Positions 51,746 through 61,227 are shown, numbered from the stretch's first letter. The stretch is 64,000 bases of DNA from Chryseobacterium soli (GCF_000737705.1 NZ_JPRH01000004.1:496001-560000); one strand, 5' to 3'. Numbers and translations are program-made. Notes: generated from the letters alone by a model not told the origin.

Positions 51746-52843
51746 TTAATCCTCCCACCACACTTTGAACTGGTTGTCCGTTTTATTCAGGTCAACCATT
51801 TCACCGATGAGCGGGGTAAGCACATGCAGGCCTTTTTCTTTACCCAGGCCTGCCACTTTTTTCAAGGGCTCATTCCACGGATGAAGCGCCAGTGCAAATT
51901 TTGAAGAATGAACAGGAATAATATTCTTGGCTTTGATATCAATACAAGCCTGAATCACATCTTCCGGTAATGCATGGATATACTTCCAGGCTTCATTATA
52001 TTGCCCGTTTTCAATTACAGCATAATCAAAAGGTCCATATTTTTCACCAATTATTTTAAAGTGGGAATCATAGCCACTGTCGCCGCCTAAAAAGATTTTC
52101 TTTGTGGGTGTTTCCAGCACATAAGAAGTCCAAAGCGTTACGTTACGTTTCACTTTTCTTCCGGAAAAATGTCTTGCAGGGGTAAATGTAATCTTCAGAT
52201 TATTCTTTAACAATGCTTCGCCACCCCATTCTTCCTCAATAAGCTGGTTTTCGGCATAGCCCCATCTTTCGAAGTGTGCACCGACTCCCAAAGGTAAAAT
52301 AACCATTCCTACCCTATTTTTTATTGCTTTTACAGTCGGATAATCAAGGTGATCATAATGATCATGCGTGATAATAAGGTAATCGATGTTGGGAATATCT
52401 TCAGGTTTAAAAATATCTGCTCCTTTAAAAGCTTTATTGAAATATTTAAAAGGCGAACCATACAGACTCAGTACAGGATCTATAAGTAAAGAAACTCCGT
52501 CTGTCTGAATATAATAAGAAGAGTGGCCCAACCAGATGAACACATCTTCGTCTTTTGAAATGTTTTTTAAATCGGTATGAATGGCAGGAATGCTTTTCAA
52601 AGGCTTCAGCAAAGGATCTTTTTTGGCGAAAAAGAAATCGTACATTACTTTAGTGACTCCATATCCTTCGGTAATTGAGGGTGTATAGCTGGTATTCTGA
52701 AACTGACTGTTCTTATATAATTTTGACTGTTTCATCCTTTCGAGCCTTTTTCCTTTTGGTTCTGCCCCAAAAACCTGTTGGCTGGTGATGATAAAATAAG
52801 CGGCGATCAATACAACAACAATTGTAATAATTGAGTAAATCAT
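51746..52843 (-). CDS. MBL-fold hydrolase (UlaG/NAPE-PLD-like)
   Basis: 365 residues with an N-terminal membrane anchor (IYSIITIVVVLIAAYFIIT). The metal site is ITHDHYDHLDYPTV, with further ligands at FTPARHFSGR, FLGGDSGYDSHF and IPVHSSKFALALHPWNEP. This order fits the UlaG/NAPE-PLD-like branch, which acts on lactones or phosphodiesters such as N-acyl-phosphatidylethanolamine. Membrane anchoring points to a lipid substrate; that is inferred. Confidence 0.88.
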   Translation of the reverse strand: MIYSIITIVVVLIAAYFIITSQQVFGAEPKGKRLERMKQSKLYKNSQFQNTSYTPSITEGYGVTKVMYDFFFAKKDPLLKPLKSIPAIHTDLKNISKDEDVFIWLGHSSYYIQTDGVSLLIDPVLSLYGSPFKYFNKAFKGADIFKPEDIPNIDYLIITHDHYDHLDYPTVKAIKNRVGMVILPLGVGAHFERWGYAENQLIEEEWGGEALLKNNLKITFTPARHFSGRKVKRNVTLWTSYVLETPTKKIFLGGDSGYDSHFKIIGEKYGPFDYAVIENGQYNEAWKYIHALPEDVIQACIDIKAKNIIPVHSSKFALALHPWNEPLKKVAGLGKEKGLHVLTPLIGEMVDLNKTDNQFKVWWED

Positions 52844-53014
52844 TTGTAGTAAATAAGCATCAAATATATTTACTTTTGTCTTTATTTAAAAATTCCATCA
52901 GCAACTATTATTTTTTTAACTAAATTTATAAGGCATTCAGAATAATTTATAATTAATAATTTAACTGATATAATCAAACTTTCTAATTTAGCAGATTGAA
53001 AAAAAACAAACACA

Positions 53015-54553
53015 TTGAAAAATTATTCAATCATACTGCTTTATGTAGTCCTTTCATCATGTGCCTCCACACGGAAGCATAATGAGCAAAGAGCTACAGA
53101 TGTAGCTCCGGAAAAGCTTAAAGAGGATATAGACTATGCCTATACCAAGCTCCAGGAAATGCATCCGCAGCTTTATTGGTATATTTCAAAACCGGAATTG
53201 GATCATAAAATTGACAGTCTGAAGCAAACAATCAACGAACCACTAACTCCCCTGCAGTTTTATTTTAAGTTGCAACCCGTGATTGCAGATATCCGCGAAG
53301 GCCATCTGGCATTAAGGATTCCAAGAAAAAAGTTCACCAAGAAAGAAGCCAAAGCCTTAGAACATAAAAAGGCCATGTTCGGCCGGTTTGAATATTATAT
53401 TGAAGAAAACCGTCTTTATATTATTGAAAATAAAGATTCTATCCAAAACATAAAACCAGGAACTGAAATTGTAGCGATCAATAATGTTCCTGTTTCTGAA
53501 TACATCAAAAAATACCGCAGGCTGATCAGCAGCGATGGGTACAATACTACCTTTCAGTCTTATTTTTTAAAGGATGTATTTTTCAATTTTTATACTGCTG
53601 AAAAAGGGTTTACAGACGACGCAACCATTGAAACACTTTATAACAACGAAAAGCACACGTATACGCTGACCAGGGAAGCCAAATCTAAAAATGATCTGGA
53701 AAAGGATAAAGAACTGGAAAAAAGAACCCCGGAGAAAAAAGTAAATGATTATGTGGCATTCAGCAATTCTTATAACCGAAATTTCAAATTTCTGGACAAA
53801 GACAGCACGACTGCTTATGTGAAAGTAAAAAGTTTTTCAAAGGATTATTCTGACGAATTCTATAAAGATACTTTTGCTAAAATTAAAGAAGCAAAATCAT
53901 CATACCTCATCATAGACATCCGTAATAATTACGGAGGTTCTCTGTACGAGATCAATAAGCTCTATTCTTATCTGGCTTCCGAACCTTTTATACTGATAAA
54001 GCCTTCACAGGTCACTTCAAGAGTTACTCCATTGAAAACCAATTATTTCAGAACAAGCAGCCCACTGGAATATGCATTAAAAAGCTTTACCTATCCTACT
54101 TACTTTTTTGCACAGGCCTTCAGCACTTATAAAAAAGACGGTAAAATCTTTTACAAAATGAAAGCTGATAAGCCTACAAGCCCAAATAAAAATGCGTTCC
54201 ATGGAAAAGTTTTTGTTCTCATCAACGGCGGCAGTTTTTCGGCTTCTTCGATTATTACGGCAAAATTAAAAAATGATAAGAGAGCAATATTGGTTGGTGA
54301 AGAAACCGGAGGCGCAAATGATGGAACTGTAGCAGGGTTTTATTCTTACCAAAAACTTCCCAATTCAAGGATAAAGCTCCCGATCGGGCTCCTTCTTGTA
54401 CAGCCCAATATCAGTTTTTCAAATGATAAGAGAGGCGTACTTCCTGATGTTACCGTTACCCAAACAATGCAGGATATCATTGATAAAAAAGATCCACAAT
54501 TAGAATGGGTTCAAAATGAAATTGCAAGAGAAAAAGAAAATACCGTAAAATAA
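53015..54553 (+). CDS. S41-family (C-terminal processing-like) peptidase, lipoprotein
   Basis: 512 residues. The start is TTG at 53015, the only one giving the lipoprotein signal NYSIILLYVVLSSC (lipobox LSSC, Cys 16). A PDZ-like region (NIKPGTEIVAINNVPVSEYI) precedes the S41 core: YLIIDIRNNYGGSLYEINKL, catalytic Ser in VLINGGSFSASSIITAKLKN and Lys/Glu in RAILVGEETGGANDGTVAGF. It would cleave exported proteins at the envelope. Followed after 14 bases by a YdcF-like gene. Confidence 0.88.
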   Translation: MKNYSIILLYVVLSSCASTRKHNEQRATDVAPEKLKEDIDYAYTKLQEMHPQLYWYISKPELDHKIDSLKQTINEPLTPLQFYFKLQPVIADIREGHLALRIPRKKFTKKEAKALEHKKAMFGRFEYYIEENRLYIIENKDSIQNIKPGTEIVAINNVPVSEYIKKYRRLISSDGYNTTFQSYFLKDVFFNFYTAEKGFTDDATIETLYNNEKHTYTLTREAKSKNDLEKDKELEKRTPEKKVNDYVAFSNSYNRNFKFLDKDSTTAYVKVKSFSKDYSDEFYKDTFAKIKEAKSSYLIIDIRNNYGGSLYEINKLYSYLASEPFILIKPSQVTSRVTPLKTNYFRTSSPLEYALKSFTYPTYFFAQAFSTYKKDGKIFYKMKADKPTSPNKNAFHGKVFVLINGGSFSASSIITAKLKNDKRAILVGEETGGANDGTVAGFYSYQKLPNSRIKLPIGLLLVQPNISFSNDKRGVLPDVTVTQTMQDIIDKKDPQLEWVQNEIAREKENTVK

Positions 54554-54567
54554 AGGCAGTATCATTA

Positions 54568-55131
54568 ATGTCAAAACCTGTATTTAAATTATTAAAAATT
54601 GCATGCTCTCTTCTCCTGTTATGGTTTATAGTGCATTCTCTCTATATTATTATTGACGGCTTGTCTGATAATGGTAAGAAAGCTGACCTTGCCATCATTC
54701 TAGGAAACAAAGTAAATGAAAACGGAACATTATCCGAACGGCTCATCAAGCGTTTGGAAAGCGGAGTTTTTCTATACAGGCAACATCGCGTAAAAACGAT
54801 TCTTGTAAGTGGCGGCCTTGGAAAAGAAGGATTTTATGAAGGAGATAAAATGAAAGAATATCTGATCCATCAAGGTATCTCAGATTCCGTGATTATTGTA
54901 GATAATAAAGGGAATACCACACGAGCAACCGTTGACAATACCATCAAATTAAAAGAAAAATATCCCTTTAACAGTGCTATTGTAGTATCACAGTATTTTC
55001 ATGTTACGCGAAATAAAAAGTTGTTTAAGGATAAAGGTTTTACCAATATAAGCAGCGTAAGTCCTCACTATTTTGAGTGGAGAGATCTCTATTCAATTCT
55101 GAGAGAATTTCCGGCTTACTATACGCAATAA
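54568..55131 (+). CDS. YdcF/SanA-like (DUF218) membrane protein
   Basis: 187 residues. N-terminal helix (IACSLLLLWFIVHSLYIIID) followed by the DUF218 domain: ADLAIILGNKVNENGTLSER, LVSGGLGKEGFYEGDKMKEY, and IVVSQYFHVTRNKKLFKDKG with the conserved S-x-x-H-x-x-R. Members such as SanA/ElyC influence envelope integrity or peptidoglycan lipid carrier metabolism. Co-transcribed with the S41 peptidase and ends inside a terminator hairpin. Confidence 0.88.
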   Translation: MSKPVFKLLKIACSLLLLWFIVHSLYIIIDGLSDNGKKADLAIILGNKVNENGTLSERLIKRLESGVFLYRQHRVKTILVSGGLGKEGFYEGDKMKEYLIHQGISDSVIIVDNKGNTTRATVDNTIKLKEKYPFNSAIVVSQYFHVTRNKKLFKDKGFTNISSVSPHYFEWRDLYSILREFPAYYTQ

Positions 55132-55162
55132 GTTTCGGCGGGCTTTCAGCCCGCCGAAACTT
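55130..55162 (+). terminator. Terminator overlapping the YdcF-like stop codon
   Basis: A perfect 15-base stem (AAGTTTCGGCGGGCT and complement) with a TTC loop. It begins within the TAA stop codon, so termination and translation end coincide. Confidence 0.85.
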
Positions 55163-55246
55163 ATTTTCCAATTCATCCAGAAGACTTTCAATATCTGTAA
55201 GAAAGCTATAATAATGAATGTATTGGATTTTTATATTCAATTCAAA

Positions 55247-56875
55247 CTAGAAAATATAGTCTGTACTCAGGAAGTTGGAATCGTGGTCTCTTACAATGGT
55301 ATTCAACAAAGTTTTATTAGATTCCGTCAGCTTGGCAGCCACCAGAGATCGGATTGAAAATGAACGGAGCGCATCAAAAACAGAAAGCGTTCCTTCTGCG
55401 CTGTCTTTTCTTCCCGTAAAAGGAAATACGTCCGGACCACGCTGGGCCTGGCAGTTGATGTTCACACGGCTTACCAGATTCACAAAAGGATCAATTAACT
55501 GGGCAACTTCCAGGGCATCTTCACTGAAAATGCTCACCTGCATTCCATGTGAAGCATTGACCTGATAATCGATAGGCTCATCAATATGTTCAAAAGGAAC
55601 TACAGGAATTACCGGACCGAACTGCTCTTCGTGATAAAGTTTCATCTCACTGTTAACCGGATATACTACCGCCGGAAAAACAAATGAAGCTTCATGATAG
55701 CCACCATTTTCATTGAGAACACTTGCTCCATGAGCGATTGCATCATCAATGCATTCTTTAAGATAATCCGGTTTATTCACCTCAGGAAGCGGTGTTATCT
55801 TCACGTCTTTTTCCCAGGGCAATCCCGGTTTCAGCGCAGAAACTGCTTTATTCAATTTCTCAGTAAACTCAGCGGCTACTTCCTTCTGTACAAAGATCAG
55901 TTTAAGCGCTGTACACCGTTGTCCGTTGAATGAAAGTGCACCAAGAATACATTCACTTACGGCTACATCCAGATTGGCATTTTTAGTTACGATCGCTGCG
56001 TTTTTAGCATCTAAACTAAGAATAGCTCTTAAACGATTAACTTTCGGATGCAGTTTTTTCAGTCCGTTAGCCACTTTGCTCGATCCGATGAAAGCCAGTA
56101 CATTTACTTTTCCGCTTTCCATGATAGGAGTAATGATCTCCGAACCTTTGCCGTACAACGTATTCACCGTTCCTTTTGGAAACGCTTCCTTAAAGGCATT
56201 CAATAATGGATAATGTGCTAAAACACCATGTTTGGGAAGCTTAAACAGAATGGTATTTCCCATGATCAGGGCAGGAATCAACGTTGTAAATATTTCATTC
56301 AAAGGATAATTGAAAGGTCCCATGCTTAATACCACTCCCAGTGGAGCTCTTCTGATCTGGGCAATTGTTCCTTCAGATTGCTGGAACCGGGACGATTCTC
56401 TGTCTAAATCCTTCAGGGCATCGATAGTTTGATTGATATAATCTACCGTACGGTCAAATTCTTTGGTAGAATCCGGCAGCGTTTTTCCGATTTCCCACAT
56501 CAGCAGCTTGATCACCAGATCTCTCTGCTGAATCATCAGGTATACAAACTTCTGCATGCATTTAATGCGCCCTTCTACAGACATCGTCGGCCATTCGCCT
56601 AATCCGTTATCATAGGCGTTAACGCAGGCTTCCAGCACTTCCATCGCTTCTTTCTGGCCAATATTCGGGATGCTTCCCAGCAGCTTCCTTTCCAGGCCGC
56701 TTTCTGTGGGAATACAGATGGGTGAATATACATTGGTAACTTCACCTTTCCATTCGATCAGCTCGCCATTCAGCAGGTAGGTTCTCTGATGGATTTCCTG
56801 AACTTTATATTCTTCGGGGATTTCGTTTTCGCTTTTAAAAATGTCGTGAAATGACGGGGTATGTACTGAATCCAT
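55247..56875 (-). CDS. Aldehyde dehydrogenase, GAPN-like (non-phosphorylating glyceraldehyde-3-P dehydrogenase type)
   Basis: 542 residues. The N-terminal extension and SQ..RR..P..VVLSMGPFNYPLNE resemble the NADP-dependent glyceraldehyde-3-phosphate dehydrogenase group. The nucleophile Cys321 is in FNGQRCTALK. The general-base position 34 residues earlier, Glu in almost all ALDHs (ELGGK), reads Ser287 in LSLDAKNAA. The C-terminal signature is DVFPFTGRKDSAEGTLSV. If active it may use another base; otherwise it may act on an acylating or activated substrate. Monocistronic. Confidence 0.8.
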   Translation of the reverse strand: MDSVHTPSFHDIFKSENEIPEEYKVQEIHQRTYLLNGELIEWKGEVTNVYSPICIPTESGLERKLLGSIPNIGQKEAMEVLEACVNAYDNGLGEWPTMSVEGRIKCMQKFVYLMIQQRDLVIKLLMWEIGKTLPDSTKEFDRTVDYINQTIDALKDLDRESSRFQQSEGTIAQIRRAPLGVVLSMGPFNYPLNEIFTTLIPALIMGNTILFKLPKHGVLAHYPLLNAFKEAFPKGTVNTLYGKGSEIITPIMESGKVNVLAFIGSSKVANGLKKLHPKVNRLRAILSLDAKNAAIVTKNANLDVAVSECILGALSFNGQRCTALKLIFVQKEVAAEFTEKLNKAVSALKPGLPWEKDVKITPLPEVNKPDYLKECIDDAIAHGASVLNENGGYHEASFVFPAVVYPVNSEMKLYHEEQFGPVIPVVPFEHIDEPIDYQVNASHGMQVSIFSEDALEVAQLIDPFVNLVSRVNINCQAQRGPDVFPFTGRKDSAEGTLSVFDALRSFSIRSLVAAKLTESNKTLLNTIVRDHDSNFLSTDYIF

Positions 56876-57393
56876 AAATCTATTTACTTTTTTAATAATT
56901 GGGTGTCAATTTTTGTTATACTAAAGGTAGCCGTAAAAATTGATTTTAAAAACAGGTGATTAATAGATTTGCTCTATTGAGTGGTATTTGAATTAAAGTT
57001 AATGAATTGATCCAAAATTTTAACCAAACAAGGATTCTGAAATTTGGATGCAAAACAAAAAATCAGTTTTTCCATGTATAAAATACTTAATAAAATAGAG
57101 TTCGAAATAGCCTCTCATATTCGGATAGGAAAAAGAAGATTTAAATTCAAAGCTCCTGTTTTTGAAACTGTTTGAAAACATATGTCTGCGAACCGTAGAA
57201 ACAAGGAAATATATTCATTTACCAGCCCTAAATATCAACAGAATACAAAATAATATTGATTAAAAATTGTAACTTGTCAATAATATCCCAAAACATAAGA
57301 TTAAAATAAAAAGTTTATTTTCAATATTGTTGAGATACCTCTTTTACCCTGAGAAATTTATTATAATCATCCTGTTTCTTTAAATATATTAAA
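56876..57393. other. Intergenic gap
   Basis: About 520 AT-rich bases. The only open frame of note is a 33-codon one at 57074-57175 (MYKILNKIEFEIASH...) with no family features, not called as a gene. Promoters of the two divergent genes presumably lie at its edges. Confidence 0.35.
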
Positions 57394-58278
57394 ATGAAAA
57401 AATCAATTACAGTACTGTTTTTAACGATACTATTTGGCATTTCAAATGCACAGATAATTGATCAGAAAGAAAAAATTTCACAAATAATTCAAACTACTAA
57501 AAATATAAGCTCTGGAAATCCAGCTTCGGAAAAAGAATATGCTAAAAGTACCATCAAATATATTGCAGAAGAAATAGACTGGCAGACATTGTATGGCACG
57601 GAACAGTGGCCAGATATTATTTCATCCTGGGTATATTTAAATACCAGTATTGTAATGGATTTCTATGTTTTTAAAAATGATTTTAAAACGATTAGTAATA
57701 AAATAACAGATCCTATTCAATATACAGATTTCGTTGGTAAAATGGCCTATTTCCTTACCAAGCAAAACAAAAAGGACTACATCAATTTTTTTGCGCCATT
57801 AGTAAGAGCTTCCGGAAAAATAGAAAAGTACGATGGTATTTTAGCTGTTTATATAAAAGGAACTCCCGGTACTTATGCTCCGGATCTTATTATTAAAGAG
57901 CAGGATAAAAATACCATTCTTAAAAGCAGAGAGCTGGCAGCTGGAAATTATACCCAAACGCTGCTCATATTTTACGCATCCGATTGCGCACATTGTCAGC
58001 TCCTTTTCCAAAATCTGCCAGATCATCTTGAAAACATCAAAGCAAAAGGGGTAAGACTGATTTCTTTATCCGCAGATCGAAATGAAAAGGAATTTAAAGA
58101 TAAAGCAAAAACCTTCCTATGGAAAGATGTTTTCTGTGATTATGAAGGAATAAAAGGCACAAATTTTCAAAATTATGCCATCATTGGTACTCCCACGATG
58201 TTCATAGTAGATCATGACGGAAAAATTATTTTGAGAACCTCCTCTCTTGAAGAGGTTTTAAAACAGATAAATAAATAA
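57394..58278 (+). CDS. Exported thioredoxin-like (TlpA/ResA-type) protein
   Basis: 294 residues with a signal peptide (KKSITVLFLTILFGISNAQ). The N-terminal ~150 residues form a helical domain of unknown type. The C-terminal thioredoxin fold has the active site C198-AHC201 (FYASDCAHCQLLFQNL) and the cis-Pro loop AIIGTPTMFIVDHDGKI. It probably reduces disulfides in the periplasm. The exported thiol peroxidase follows about 210 bases downstream and could receive electrons from it. Confidence 0.85.
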   Translation: MKKSITVLFLTILFGISNAQIIDQKEKISQIIQTTKNISSGNPASEKEYAKSTIKYIAEEIDWQTLYGTEQWPDIISSWVYLNTSIVMDFYVFKNDFKTISNKITDPIQYTDFVGKMAYFLTKQNKKDYINFFAPLVRASGKIEKYDGILAVYIKGTPGTYAPDLIIKEQDKNTILKSRELAAGNYTQTLLIFYASDCAHCQLLFQNLPDHLENIKAKGVRLISLSADRNEKEFKDKAKTFLWKDVFCDYEGIKGTNFQNYAIIGTPTMFIVDHDGKIILRTSSLEEVLKQINK

Positions 58279-58442
58279 TCTAACACAGACTTCATCAAAA
58301 AAGTAATTATACATAATCTTACAATCTAATTGTCTTAACTTTTAATATAAAGATCATGAAGGGACCTAAGAATAAGATATGTGTATTAAAAAAAATAAAA
58401 TTGAAATCTTTCTCTTATACACCTCATAAAAGTCAATATAAG

Positions 58443-58475
58443 TTGAATGTATAGTCAAAAAAAAGAATAATTTTG
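58443..58475 (+). promoter_or_regulatory. Promoter of the exported thiol peroxidase
   Basis: TTG at 58443-58445 and TAATTTTG at 58468-58475 match the -33 and TAnnTTTG -7 boxes of Bacteroidetes promoters with a 22-base spacer. The ATG is 17 bases further on. Confidence 0.6.
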
Positions 58476-58491
58476 TTAAAAATAAAAGTTC

Positions 58492-59061
58492 ATGTTTTCA
58501 AAAATAATTTTCAGCACAGCACTCTTTTTCTCGGCATTGTCTTTTGCTCAAAATAAAACGGCCAACACTGTTTTAATGGGAGGAAAACCTGTACATACCT
58601 ACGCAAAACTGCCTTCTGTAAACAAAGCAGCGCCAAAGTTTACCCTTACCGATGTCAGTATGAAAGATCAGACGCTGGATTCTTACAAAGGGAAGTTTAT
58701 GATTCTTAATATCTTTCCAAGTGTGGATACAGGCGTTTGTTCGGCTTCCGTTCGTCATTTCAATGAAGATGCGGCTAATCTTCCAAACACCGTGGTACTT
58801 TGTATTTCTAAAGATTTACCGTTTGCCCAAAAAAGATTTTGCGGTGCCGAAGGCATTAAAAATGTAGTAATGCTTTCAGATTTCCGTTCTGATTTCGGAA
58901 AAGTCTATGGTGTAGAACTTACTGATTCCGTGATGAAAGGGCTGTTAAGCAGAGCGGTTGTAGTAATTGATCCTTCAGGAAAAATTGTTTACGAAGAGCA
59001 GGTAGCTGATATTTCACAGGAACCTAATTATGACGCAGCGATTAAAGCAGTGAAAAATTAA
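58492..59061 (+). CDS. tpx: Exported thiol peroxidase
   Basis: 189 residues: signal peptide MFSKIIFSTALFFSALSFAQ, then a complete Tpx. Peroxidatic Cys83 in FPSVDTGVCSASVRHFN and resolving Cys117 in FAQKRFCGAEGIKNV. The rest follows the cytoplasmic Tpx at 44163 closely (FRSDFG, LLSRAVVVID, EQVADISQEPNYDAAIKAVK). It is a duplicate targeted to the periplasm, as in E. coli where Tpx is periplasmic. It has its own promoter. Confidence 0.92.
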   Translation: MFSKIIFSTALFFSALSFAQNKTANTVLMGGKPVHTYAKLPSVNKAAPKFTLTDVSMKDQTLDSYKGKFMILNIFPSVDTGVCSASVRHFNEDAANLPNTVVLCISKDLPFAQKRFCGAEGIKNVVMLSDFRSDFGKVYGVELTDSVMKGLLSRAVVVIDPSGKIVYEEQVADISQEPNYDAAIKAVKN

Positions 59062-59120
59062 AGCATTGAATGTTTAAAGTTTAACCACAATAGCTATAAA
59101 ACAGTCTGCTTCCTTTTAAA

Positions 59121-59166
59121 CCACCCCGTCAAATCTTCGATTTGCCACCCCTCCGAAAGAGGGGAA
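59121..59166. repeat. CCACCCCGTCAAAT-type intergenic element
   Basis: Contains two small hairpins: CAAATC-TTC-GATTTG and CCCCTC-CGAAA-GAGGGG. Elements of this form are, to my recollection, frequent between genes in Chryseobacterium. The remainder of 59062-59386 has no gene; the last 100 bases before the XRE gene hold its promoter. Confidence 0.55.
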
Positions 59167-59386
59167 TGTGATTCCACAGATTAAAGTTGATTCAACAGAT
59201 CTTCCTGCTATTCTTAAAAACTTATGGGATCTGTAGTGAACTTCTATGCATAGCTTATTACGCTTAGGTGTTCAAAAAACTCTGTGCCTTTTGTGGTAAC
59301 CATAAAAATTTAAACAAGTTCAATATTGAACTTATTCTCATTACTTTTTTTGAGTAATATTTTGCATATTTGTATAAAATACGGTT

Positions 59387-59752
59387 ATGCAAAAAGAAAA
59401 ACTACGCAGCTTACGAAAAAGAAAAGGCATTACGCAGCAGCAGATCGCAGATATCATTGCCACAGATGTTTCCAACTACAGCAGAAAAGAAAACGGAGAT
59501 GTAGGCATAAGACAGGAAGAATGGGAAAAGATCGCCCGTTTTCTGGATGTTCCTGTGGAAGAAATATATGAGGAAGAGGAAGCTAAAAACATAAATAATT
59601 TTAATAACAATACAATTGATGTAGGCAATGTCAATGGTAATTATTATTGCAACGTGCCGGAATTCCTTCTTGAAGGCCAGAGAGATCTTATAGAGTTTCT
59701 GAAAAAGGAAAACCAAAGACTGGCAGAAGAACTGAAAAAGTATAAAAAATAA
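59387..59752 (+). CDS. XRE-family helix-turn-helix protein
   Basis: 121 residues. The N-terminal XRE HTH (LRSLRKRKGITQQQIADIIA, DVSNYSRKENGDVGI, ARFLDVPVEEIYEEEE) spans 5-60. An Asn-rich linker (KNINNFNNNTIDVGNVNGNY) leads to a C-terminal coiled coil (DLIEFLKKENQRLAEELKKY) for dimerisation. It is a small DNA-binding regulator of unknown target. A second overlapping frame at 59326 is a shadow. Confidence 0.88.
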   Translation: MQKEKLRSLRKRKGITQQQIADIIATDVSNYSRKENGDVGIRQEEWEKIARFLDVPVEEIYEEEEAKNINNFNNNTIDVGNVNGNYYCNVPEFLLEGQRDLIEFLKKENQRLAEELKKYKK

Positions 59753-59766
59753 AACTTCAAGCTATA

Positions 59767-60390
59767 GTTGGAACATCGCAAAGACGCAAAATATATTCAG
59801 AAAAGCGTTGGAAGACGCAAAGATTTTATCTCCGATAAAATTCAATACTGCTCATTCCATAATGACTGTATAGCTAAAAATCTTTGATTTTCTTGCGCCT
59901 TGAAAATATCCATACAGCTTAAAAAACCTTGCGCCTTTGCGATTTTCCAACAAAAAAGCTTACAACAATACTTAGGTTGGAATATCGCAAAGACGCAAAA
60001 TCAATCCAGAAATGCGTTGGAAGACGCAAAGATTTTATCTCCGATAAAATTCAATACTGCTCATTCCATAATGACTGTATAGCTGAAAATCTTTGATTTT
60101 CTTGCGCCTTGAAAATATCCATAAAGCTTAAAAAAACTTGCGCCTTTGCGATATTCCAACAAAAAAGCTTACAACAATACTTAGGTTGGAATATCGCAAA
60201 GACGCAAAATCAATCCAGAAATGCGTTGGAAGGCGCAAAGATTTTATCTCCGATAAAATTTCATTACTGCTCATTCCATAATGACTACATAGCTGAAAAT
60301 CTTTGATTTTCTTGCGCCTTGAAAATATCCATACAGCTTAAAAAACCTTGCGCCTTTGCGATTTTCCAACAAAGGAGCTTACAACAATAT
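59767..60390 (+). repeat. Three tandem 209-bp units with inverted ends
   Basis: Units start at 59767, 59976 and 60185 (each GTTGGAA(T/C)ATCGCAAAG), exactly 209 bases apart, and are nearly identical. Each begins GTTGGAATATCGCAAAGACG and ends TTGCGCCTTTGCGATATTCC-AAC, an inverted pair of about 23 bases, followed by a 24-base spacer AAAAAGCTTACAACAATACT-TAG (last unit shorter). Short open frames across the units (59900-60082 and 60109-60306) are repeat translations, not genes. The structure suggests a non-autonomous transposon or hairpin element amplified in tandem. Confidence 0.85.
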
Positions 60391-60396
60391 CTATAC

Positions 60397-60430
60397 AAAA
60401 AAACTCAGCGTTGTGCTGAGTTTTTTTTTT
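60397..60430. terminator. Terminator after the repeat array (bidirectional)
   Basis: AAAACTCAGC and GCTGAGTTTT form a stem around GTTGT; A-run before and T-run after. On the minus strand it ends the DUF6261 gene transcript. Confidence 0.75.
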
Positions 60431-60439
60431 TATACTGTT

Positions 60440-61141
60440 TTAAGATGGCTTTTCAGGTTTTGGGGGTATTACAGTAGAATTTTTCGCGGCCTTCACCAGT
60501 TCGTTCACATCATTGTAGAACAGTTCCCAACCCGAAACGCCTTTCATCAGGGTTAGTAACCGGATATAGGATTTCAGATTTTTCTCCAGATCCCGGCGGA
60601 TAGCCGATGCGCTTTTCAGCTGGCGAAGGTCTGCATTAATCCCTGCCTGCTCAGAAAACAGCGTTTCAAAAGCTTCGTGTTTAGCTTTCATATCCGCCAA
60701 TGCCGTGTTCAGAGAAAGGGCTGTGATTTTCTGTGCATTTTCGAAACTTTCCAGGGTTTCGATCAGCTTTTTCATTTGGGCAGTCTGGGAAGAATAGCTC
60801 ATACGGTCGAGATTTAGCCCGAAAGTTTTAAATACCTGATACAGGTCTTCCGCCAGCTGATAATGGGCCACAAAAGAAAGCTTCCGATATCCGTTCAGGA
60901 ATGCTTTCATGCTGTTGTATGCCGCATCCCTTTCTTCATCCAGCGCGGCAACGTCTTTTCCTTTTCCGCTGTAGATCTGCTTGGTGTACACCTTATCGTA
61001 TTCGATGTATGAGGCCTGCAAATCTGCAAGCAGCGGATGGTTTGTAATTACAGGATATTTCCCGGACAGGGCATTTGAAATGGTTCTCTGAGCTAAAGTC
61101 GCAAGATCTTTAGTACTCAGCTTTGTGAGTGCAATTTCCAT
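60440..61141 (-). CDS. DUF6261 family protein
   Basis: 233 residues, all-helical and without signal peptide: MEIALTKLSTKDLATLAQRT, then HPLLADLQASYIEYDKVYTK, FLNGYRKLSFVAHYQLAEDL, MSYSSQTAQMKKLIETLESF, and a C-terminal DVNELVKAAKNSTVIPPKPE. It matches DUF6261, a family frequent in Chryseobacterium and relatives and of unknown function. The Pro-rich end (PPKPEKPS) is typical. It lies next to the GC-rich duplicated element. Confidence 0.8.
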   Translation of the reverse strand: MEIALTKLSTKDLATLAQRTISNALSGKYPVITNHPLLADLQASYIEYDKVYTKQIYSGKGKDVAALDEERDAAYNSMKAFLNGYRKLSFVAHYQLAEDLYQVFKTFGLNLDRMSYSSQTAQMKKLIETLESFENAQKITALSLNTALADMKAKHEAFETLFSEQAGINADLRQLKSASAIRRDLEKNLKSYIRLLTLMKGVSGWELFYNDVNELVKAAKNSTVIPPKPEKPS

Positions 61142-61227
61142 ACGTTTTTTGTGTTTTTGTTAGTGAGTTGATACTGATTTTCAGCATCAAATATATTAAA
61201 AAGTTGTTAGGTTACAAACACTCCTGC

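Noticed and set aside
57074..57175. A 33-codon plus frame in the gap before the thioredoxin-like gene
   Set aside because: Weak start context, no recognisable feature and no neighbours supporting it; too little evidence.
59900..60306. Two similar 60-65-residue frames in the repeat array
   Set aside because: They are translations of the 209-bp repeat units and carry no start context or family pattern.
59767..60390. Reading the 209-bp tandem repeats as a CRISPR array
   Set aside because: The units are far too long and the spacers are nearly identical; no cas genes are present.
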